A DNA stretch of 64,000 nt from an uncultured Phascolarctobacterium sp. (GTDB lineage Bacteria; Bacillota; Negativicutes; Acidaminococcales; Acidaminococcaceae), in assembly GCF_900770955.1 (NCBI RefSeq), contig NZ_CAAGLX010000013.1, positions 124,001 to 188,000 on the forward strand, read 5' to 3'. This document shows, piece after piece, positions 58,634 through 64,000 of the stretch. The notes beneath the pieces were generated by a model that was not told the origin of the DNA, searched no databases, and saw nothing but the letters and a program-made list of their open reading frames with translations. A program made the translations under genes and the position numbers. Position 1 is the first letter of the stretch, and every line of letters starts with the position of its first letter.

Positions 58634-59620
58634 ATGAGGCAGATTGCACCTGCAGTCTATAAGCTGCGCAAAACAATTAAAAATTTGCTGCGACCTGAGG
58701 CTCACTACCTGCTGGCAGTAAGCGGTGGCGCCGATTCCCTGGCTTTGGCACATGCCTGCGCTGCCTTGGCGGCTCAGGGCTGGGGAAGCTACAGTGTCTG
58801 TCACGTTGAGCATGGACTGCGCGGCGAAGAGGCTCTGCGCGATATGCAGGCAGTACAGCGTGCCTGCAAGGCTTGGGGCCTGCCCTGCTTTACGGAGCAT
58901 GTGCAGGCTGCAGTATATGCGGCGCAGAACCGTCTTTCTACCGAAGATGCCGCACGCCGTCTGCGCTATGCAGCACTGAGGCGCATAGCGGCGCAGCAGG
59001 GCGCCGCAGCTATTGTTACGGCGCATCATGAAGGTGACCAGGCGGAAACGCTGCTCTTAAGGCTGCTGCGCGGCGCAGGCCTGCAGGGACTTGCCGGGAT
59101 GCGTACGCAGCAGGGTGATATCATCAGACCGCTGCTGACCTTACCGAAAAGCCTGCTGGAGGAATACTGCAGCGAAGAAGGCATTGAAGTATGCTTTGAC
59201 AGCACCAATGCCGATACGGCGTATACGCGCAACCGTGTGCGGCTGGAGCTGCTGCCGTATCTGGAGCGCAGCTTTAACCCCTCTGTGGTGCCTTCGCTGG
59301 CGCGGACTGCTGCCTTGCTGGCGCAGGATGCGGAATGTCTGGAGCAAATGGCTGACGCTGCTTACAGGCAGCTGGTGCGCATGCAGGAGGATGCTTTAAG
59401 TCTGCCGGTGACGCAGCTTGCGGCACTGCACAGTGCCGTAAGGCTGAGAATATTGCGGCGCGCGTATTTTGAGCTGGGCGGTGAGGAGTTGTCCTTCGAG
59501 CGTAGCCAGGCCATTGATGCGCTGCTGCTCAGACGTAGCGGCGGCAAGCTTATCCAGCTGTCGCAGGGAATCAACGTAGTCTATAAAAATAAACAACTCA
59601 TTTTTACTAAAAAAATATAG
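58634..59620 (+). CDS. tilS: tRNA(Ile)-lysidine synthase
   Basis: 328 residues. It converts the wobble C of tRNA-Ile(CAU) to lysidine. The PP-loop motif AVSGGADSLALAHA starts near residue 32; HVEHGLRGEEALRD and TAHHEGDQAETLLLRLLRGAGL follow; DSTNADTAYTRNRVRLELLPYL completes the synthase domain. It is shorter than Bacillus (472) or E. coli (432) TilS and stops after the first C-terminal helical region, lacking the second C-terminal domain. aaggagata precedes the ATG. Confidence 0.94.
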   Translation: MRQIAPAVYKLRKTIKNLLRPEAHYLLAVSGGADSLALAHACAALAAQGWGSYSVCHVEHGLRGEEALRDMQAVQRACKAWGLPCFTEHVQAAVYAAQNRLSTEDAARRLRYAALRRIAAQQGAAAIVTAHHEGDQAETLLLRLLRGAGLQGLAGMRTQQGDIIRPLLTLPKSLLEEYCSEEGIEVCFDSTNADTAYTRNRVRLELLPYLERSFNPSVVPSLARTAALLAQDAECLEQMADAAYRQLVRMQEDALSLPVTQLAALHSAVRLRILRRAYFELGGEELSFERSQAIDALLLRRSGGKLIQLSQGINVVYKNKQLIFTKKI

Positions 59621-59640
59621 AGTATAAGGAGAATGGAAAA

Positions 59641-60183
59641 ATGCATGACGATATTAAACAGGTTTTGCTGACTAAAGAAGAAATTGATACCCGCGTACAG
59701 GAAATGGGCAAGCAGATTGCAGCTGATTATGCAGACAAGGATTTAGTTGTCATTGTTCTGCTGAAGGGTGCTGCCTGGTTTGCTACCGACCTTACCCGTG
59801 CTATCGATATGCCGCTGCGCGTAGATTTCATGGTTGCTTCCTCCTACGGCAACGGAACAACCACCAGCGGCAGCGTTAAGGTTAAGCTCGATATCAGCGA
59901 GGATATCAAAGGCAAGGACGTACTGCTGATTGATGATATCATTGACAGTGGCGTAACCTTTGCTTCTATTACCGATATGCTGCGCCACTACAAGCCCGCA
60001 ACATTGAAAACCGCTGCTCTGTGCGACAAGGCTGAGCGTCGTGTAAACGGTCTGGAGGCTGATTACGTAGGCTTTAAAATTCCTGACGAATTCGTTGTAG
60101 GCTATGGCCTGGATTACGCGGGTGATTACCGCAATCTGCCGTTTATCGGCATCCTGAAGCCTGCTGTATATGCACGCAAATAA
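59641..60183 (+). CDS. hpt: Hypoxanthine phosphoribosyltransferase
   Basis: 180 residues, purine salvage enzyme making IMP/GMP from PRPP. The PRPP loop is VLLIDDIIDSGVTFASI; earlier VVIVLLKGAAWFATDLTRAI and MVASSYGNGTTTSG (flexible loop) are present; YVGFKIPDEFVVGYGLDY closes the active site. aaggaga precedes the ATG, 20 nt after tilS. The order tilS-hpt-ftsH is conserved in Firmicutes. Confidence 0.96.
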   Translation: MHDDIKQVLLTKEEIDTRVQEMGKQIAADYADKDLVVIVLLKGAAWFATDLTRAIDMPLRVDFMVASSYGNGTTTSGSVKVKLDISEDIKGKDVLLIDDIIDSGVTFASITDMLRHYKPATLKTAALCDKAERRVNGLEADYVGFKIPDEFVVGYGLDYAGDYRNLPFIGILKPAVYARK

Positions 60184-60207
60184 TAGCCTATAAATTGCAT
60201 AAAACAG

Positions 60208-60236
60208 TTGCCAGTTTTTCCTATCTATAATATAAT
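60208..60236 (+). promoter_or_regulatory. Promoter of ftsH
   Basis: TTGCCA (60208-60213), 17-nt spacer, TATAAT (60231-60236), 36 nt before the start codon. Confidence 0.78.
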
Positions 60237-60272
60237 TAAATATTATGAGCAAAGTGGAAGGAGGCTACGTGC

Positions 60273-62228
60273 TTGAATAAATTTTTTAAGAACGTACTTT
60301 TTTATCTGCTGATTATCATGGTAATTATCTGGATGTTTGACCTTTACGGGGAAAAGAATTCCAAGCCTGCCGATATAAGCTATACCAGCTTTATGCAGCA
60401 TGTGCAGCAGGATGAAATCAAACAGGTAACTATTGTTGATAACGTTATCAGCGGTAAATTAAAGGATGGCAAGGAATTTTCTACCGTTGCGCCTAACGAC
60501 AGCAAGCTGGTAGAAAAGCTGGAAGCAAAGAAAGTAGACATTAAGGCAGAGCTGCCGCCGCAGCCACCTTGGTGGATGAGCATTCTCAGTTCTATTTTGC
60601 CGATGCTGATTATTGTAGGCCTGTGGTTCATGCTGATGAATCAGGGTGGTGCCGGCGGCGGCAAGGTGATGAACTTTGGCAAGAGCCGTGCGCGTCGCTA
60701 CGATGAGGAAAAACTGAAGATAACCTTTAAGGATGTTGCCGGTGCTGATGAAGCCAAGCAGGAGCTGGAAGAGGTTGTCGAATTCCTGAAGCATCCGCAG
60801 AAGTATAATGATCTGGGAGCTAAGATTCCTAAAGGTGTTTTGTTATACGGGCCTCCGGGTACAGGCAAAACATTGTTGGCGAAAGCAGTTGCCGGTGAAG
60901 CGGGCGTTCCGTTCTTCAGCATTTCCGGTTCTGACTTCGTAGAAATGTTTGTCGGTGTCGGCGCATCTCGTGTACGCGATTTGTTCGACCAGGCAAAGAA
61001 AAGTGCACCCTGCATCGTATTTATCGATGAAATTGATGCTGTAGGCCGTCAGCGCGGCGCAGGTCTTGGCGGTGGCCATGACGAGCGCGAGCAGACTCTG
61101 AACCAGTTGCTGGTTGAGATGGACGGTTTCAGTGCTAACGAAGGCATCATTATGATTGCCGCAACTAACCGTCCGGATATTCTGGACCCGGCGCTGCTGC
61201 GTCCCGGCCGTTTCGACCGTCAGATTGTAGTAGACCGTCCCGATATCAAGGGCCGTACCGAAATCCTGAAGGTACATGTTAAAGGCAAGCCTGTAGGACC
61301 GGATGTAAATCTGGACGTAATCGCTCAGCGTACTCCCGGCTTTACCGGTGCCGATTTATCCAACCTGGTTAATGAGGCTGCGCTGCTGACTGCCCGTAAG
61401 GACAAGAAAGCTATTAATATGCCGGAAATGGAAGAGGCTGCCGAGCGTGTTATCATGGGACCGGAGCGTAAGAGCCGTGTCATCAGTGATAAGGAAAAAC
61501 GCCTGACTGCTTACCATGAAGGCGGTCATACCATCGTTGGTATGTTGCTTGAGCATACCGACCCTGTACATAAGGTTACTATCATTCCGCGTGGCCGTGC
61601 CGGCGGTTATACTCTGAGCCTGCCGAAGGAAGATAAGTATTATGCAACCCGCAGCGAAATGCTCGATGAGCTGAAAGTGCTGCTGGGCGGCCGTGTTGCC
61701 GAAGCTCTTGTGCTGAAGGAAATCTCCAGTGGTGCCAGCAATGATCTGCAGCGTGCAACTCAATTGGCACGCCAGATGATTTGCGAATACGGCATGAGTG
61801 AGAACATCGGTCCCGTAACCTTTGGTCATCGTCAGGATCAGGTATTCCTGGGCCGCGATATTGCCCGCGACAAGGATTACAGTGAAGAAGTGGCAGCTGA
61901 AATTGATAAAGAGGTACGCTCCTTTATGGAAGATGCCTACGCTGCTACCGAAAAGCTGCTGTCTGACAATATTGATAAGCTGCATGTGATTGCTAAGGCT
62001 CTGATGGAGAAGGAAACTCTGGAAGAGGAAGAAATCAATCAGCTGGTAAAATACGGTCATATTCTTACTGCAGAAGAAAAGCTGCAATTAGTACAGCAAT
62101 CTGTTGTGGATGAGGAAGCAACTGTTGCTGCTGCTGCTGAAGCTGACGCAAAGGCTGAAGCTCCTGCTGCTGAAGCAGGTGCTTCTGAAGCTGCTGCAAA
62201 TGCAGGCGGAGAAGCACCCAAAGAATAA
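60273..62228 (+). CDS. ftsH: ATP-dependent zinc metalloprotease FtsH
   Basis: 651 residues, membrane-bound AAA+ protease. Two membrane helices (5-22 and about 107-126) flank a small external domain. AAA motifs are Walker A GPPGTGKT, Walker B IVFIDEIDAVG and the second region of homology ATNRPDILDPALLRPGRFD. The protease site is HEGGH starting at His415. The C-terminal 35 residues are Ala/Glu-rich low complexity. Initiation is at TTG, 7 nt after aaggaggc. It ends the mfd-ftsH core cluster. Confidence 0.97.
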   Translation: MNKFFKNVLFYLLIIMVIIWMFDLYGEKNSKPADISYTSFMQHVQQDEIKQVTIVDNVISGKLKDGKEFSTVAPNDSKLVEKLEAKKVDIKAELPPQPPWWMSILSSILPMLIIVGLWFMLMNQGGAGGGKVMNFGKSRARRYDEEKLKITFKDVAGADEAKQELEEVVEFLKHPQKYNDLGAKIPKGVLLYGPPGTGKTLLAKAVAGEAGVPFFSISGSDFVEMFVGVGASRVRDLFDQAKKSAPCIVFIDEIDAVGRQRGAGLGGGHDEREQTLNQLLVEMDGFSANEGIIMIAATNRPDILDPALLRPGRFDRQIVVDRPDIKGRTEILKVHVKGKPVGPDVNLDVIAQRTPGFTGADLSNLVNEAALLTARKDKKAINMPEMEEAAERVIMGPERKSRVISDKEKRLTAYHEGGHTIVGMLLEHTDPVHKVTIIPRGRAGGYTLSLPKEDKYYATRSEMLDELKVLLGGRVAEALVLKEISSGASNDLQRATQLARQMICEYGMSENIGPVTFGHRQDQVFLGRDIARDKDYSEEVAAEIDKEVRSFMEDAYAATEKLLSDNIDKLHVIAKALMEKETLEEEEINQLVKYGHILTAEEKLQLVQQSVVDEEATVAAAAEADAKAEAPAAEAGASEAAANAGGEAPKE

Positions 62229-62237
62229 TAGCAAAAA

Positions 62238-62274
62238 ATTAACGCTCGCGTTCGAAAGAACGCGGGCGTTTTTG
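62238..62274 (+). terminator. Terminator after ftsH (convergent with lysR)
   Basis: Stem aacgctcgcgttc / gaacgcgggcgtt with a GNRA-like gaaa loop and five T; the left A-run gives a T-run on the minus strand too. Confidence 0.92.
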
Positions 62275-62277
62275 CGT

Positions 62278-63159
62278 TTAGTTAAAATTTCGGAAAAACT
62301 CCAGGAATCTCTCCGCCGCAGGCGTCAACCTATGCTCCTTACTCCAATACAATGTCTGATCAAAGTGCAGCTTGCTATCAACCACCTGCCGCCGCACCAT
62401 CCCCAGCGGCACCGCATCACTCTCCAACGCCGCAACAACCGCAACCCCAAGGCCGCTTGTCGCAAAAGTAAGCGCACTCTCCGCCGTAGTAGCAATAAAA
62501 GCAACATTCGGCTTCACCGCATACGCCTTAAATACACTGCGTAAAAGCGCATAACTGCCGTAATTACAGCACAAGGGCACACCTGCCAAATCCTCCGGCG
62601 TAAGCGCACCTCCTCCTGCCCACGGACACTCAAACGCAGCATTGCAGAAAGCATAAAAATTTTCCTGCTGCACCTTAATAGTAGCAAAATTATGTGCCGC
62701 AGGCAGCGGTGCATTAGCAAAGGCAAAATCAATATTGCCAGCCTCCAACTGCTGTTGCTGCTGTTCTACCGTAGCATCGTGAAACTGATAGCTGATGCCG
62801 GGATTTTCCTTGGCAAAGGGAATAAGATAATTCCTCAGAAAATAGTCTGTACGCACATGTGACACGCTGAAGCGCAGCGTACCGGCGGCACGCTGGCTGA
62901 AGGCCTGCATACGCAGGCTGATATCATCCTCCGTATTGCACAGCTGACGCGCCTGCTGCAAAAAGGTTTCCCCTGCCTCCGTCAGCTCGATGTGGCGCTT
63001 ACCACGCTGCATTTTGAAAAGCTGCACGCCATAATTCCTTTCGATAGACTTCATCTGTGCGCTGAGAGCCGGCTGTACAATCCCCAAATGCTTGGCCGCG
63101 GCGCTGAGATTGCCTGTTTCGGCAACAGTGATAAAGTTTCTGTAAAATGCGAAATCCAT
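62278..63159 (-). CDS. LysR-family regulator divergent from the DASS transporter
   Basis: 293 residues. The helix-turn-helix occupies residues 1-60 (RNFITVAETGNLSAAAKHLG, QPALSAQMKSIERNYGVQLF); the effector lobe follows. aaggaga precedes the ATG. It is back to back with the DASS-family transporter gene, the classical LysR-target arrangement, and the shared region has two palindromes. It likely senses the carried anion; that is inference. Confidence 0.93.
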   Translation of the reverse strand: MDFAFYRNFITVAETGNLSAAAKHLGIVQPALSAQMKSIERNYGVQLFKMQRGKRHIELTEAGETFLQQARQLCNTEDDISLRMQAFSQRAAGTLRFSVSHVRTDYFLRNYLIPFAKENPGISYQFHDATVEQQQQQLEAGNIDFAFANAPLPAAHNFATIKVQQENFYAFCNAAFECPWAGGGALTPEDLAGVPLCCNYGSYALLRSVFKAYAVKPNVAFIATTAESALTFATSGLGVAVVAALESDAVPLGMVRRQVVDSKLHFDQTLYWSKEHRLTPAAERFLEFFRNFN

Positions 63160-63188
63160 AGCAGTATCTCCTTAAATATCAAAAAATA

Positions 63189-63251
63189 TGATTATATTAA
63201 TCAAAATAAAGTCTTTTACTTAATTATAGAACGGGAGTAGAATTAAGTAAA
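63189..63251. promoter_or_regulatory. Two palindromes in the lysR/DASS intergenic region, likely LysR sites
   Basis: TGATTA-tat-TAATCA (63189-63203), a perfect 15-bp palindrome, and TTTACTTAATT-n15-AATTAAGTAAA (63215-63251), with perfect 11-bp arms. LysR proteins usually bind such a recognition site plus an activation site nearby. Confidence 0.6.
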
Positions 63252-63311
63252 TAAAAAAAATAGAATTAAACTTCTATTGAACTTGTGAACTTGGAGAGGA
63301 AGCTGTTATTT

Positions 63312-64000
63312 ATGAAAAAACACCGTTCGTTGAACGTTTTATCGGGACCATTACTTTTTTTGGCCGTCCTGCTTGTATTGGCGCCTGTGATTGAATTTAA
63401 GCAGGCAGCTGCCATGGCCACGATTTTCTGGATGGGTCTGTGGTGGGTGCTGCGTCCGGTAAATATCGCCGTCACCTCGCTGCTGCCGATTCCCCTGAAC
63501 GCCATCTTCGGCATGGTACCGATGGACGGTATTATCAGCAAATATTTTTCGGAAATCGTCGTGCTGCTGGTCGGCAGTGATCTTATCAGTCTGGTGTGGG
63601 AAAAAACACATCTTGATAAACGTCTGGCGATTAAAAGCCTTTGCGGCTTGGGAACGTCTATGCGCGAGCAGATTTGTGTCTGGCTGGTAGCTTCAACGCT
63701 GCTGTCCATCTTTTTGCCTAACGTTGTTGTAGTTATGATTCTGCTGCCGGTGGCTGTAAGCATGCTGCGCTTTTTGGGGCAGGCGCAGATTACTGATAAT
63801 CCTGTAGCGACGCCTATTCTGCTTGCCATCGTCTGGGGCGCAGGCTTCGGTGGCTTCGGCTCGCCCTTAGGCAGCAGCTCTAACCTGGTAGCAATCAGCT
63901 ATCTGGAAAAGCTCACGGGACACGAATTCATGTATGTGGATTGGGTTATCCGCTTTCTGCCGCTGCTGTTCATCATTATGCTGCTTATTCTTGCTTATTT
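63312..64000 (+). CDS. DASS-family (SLC13) anion:sodium symporter, N-terminal part
   Basis: 229 codons are present before the window ends, about half of a typical member. The protein is hydrophobic, with MATIFWMGLWWVLRPVNIAV, SLLPIPLNAIFGMVPM, the FSEIVVLLVGSDLISLV segment, LLSIFLPNVVVVMILLPVA, and the substrate/sodium-site motif SPLGSSSNLVAISY (the S-N-T/L type loop of DASS carriers). It should import di- or tricarboxylates or sulfate. ATG 63312 has gagagga 13 nt upstream. Divergent LysR gene suggests substrate-induced expression. Confidence 0.88.
   Translation, partial: MKKHRSLNVLSGPLLFLAVLLVLAPVIEFKQAAAMATIFWMGLWWVLRPVNIAVTSLLPIPLNAIFGMVPMDGIISKYFSEIVVLLVGSDLISLVWEKTHLDKRLAIKSLCGLGTSMREQICVWLVASTLLSIFLPNVVVVMILLPVAVSMLRFLGQAQITDNPVATPILLAIVWGAGFGGFGSPLGSSSNLVAISYLEKLTGHEFMYVDWVIRFLPLLFIIMLLILAY

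Overview
The window looks like a chromosomal segment of a diderm, non-sporulating Firmicute of the class Negativicutes, most likely the Acidaminococcaceae (Phascolarctobacterium-like). This placement is inference from three things: a Bacillus-type core gene order (mfd, spoVB-like, mazG, hup, divIC, S1 protein, tilS, hpt, ftsH) without its sporulation genes, anaerobic metabolism (pyruvate:ferredoxin oxidoreductase, DcuC), and protein character. I see no rRNA, CRISPR array, prophage or intact insertion sequence. Sixty-four protein genes (two cut by the window edges), one tRNA and several gene remnants are supported.

Layout. 1-2.8 kb: tatC/tatA, a pair of paralogous FMN reductases (one with a Tat signal) and a LysR regulator, all on the minus strand. 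2.9-4.5 kb: lipoprotein plus aldo/keto reductase behind a MerR-type promoter. 4.8-8.2 kb: GtrA, lipid kinase and LtaS-like phosphoglycerol transferase. 8.4-11 kb: a DcuC transporter with a cytosolic CapA-family protein, in visibly more AT-rich codons. 11-15 kb: uracil-DNA glycosylase-like protein, split ThrE exporter, MntP, M20 peptidase. 15-21 kb: Phd/ParE-type toxin-antitoxin, then two Ppx/HD proteins and polyphosphate kinase. 21-25 kb: accessory stretch with two unknown genes, tRNA-Arg(CCT), a partial copy of that tRNA's 3' end, a decayed nuclease tail, an intact Rpn-type nuclease, an FlK-like thioesterase and a DUF190 protein.

25-36.5 kb: COG2509 flavoprotein, two universal stress proteins, a selenium cluster (LysR and cysteine desulfurase-like gene divergent from yedE, tusA-like, DUF3343, selD), then nifJ. 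36.6-39.1 kb: trxA, a thioredoxin reductase-like gene and mscS on the minus strand. 39.3-49.4 kb: DUF456, glyoxalase, CHAD protein, DUF3887, DUF1934-DUF1846-argS, pyrG, sppA, Yip1. 49.5-62.2 kb: glpX and the long plus-strand core cluster mfd to ftsH. 62.3-64 kb: a LysR regulator divergent from an incomplete DASS-family anion transporter.

How the parts fit. Polyphosphate synthesis and breakdown (ppk, ppx and perhaps the CHAD protein), selenium supply (YedE import, carriers, SelD activation), thiol redox (TrxA/TrxB-like) and pyruvate oxidation (NifJ) are the clearest functional units. Many units are bounded by intrinsic terminators and have near-consensus sigma-A promoters with 17-nt spacers. 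The most unusual items are the Tat-exported FMN reductase next to tat genes, the LtaS/DAG-kinase/GtrA trio in a probable diderm, the DcuC-CapA pair, the degenerate second Ppx, and the remnants beside the tRNA.
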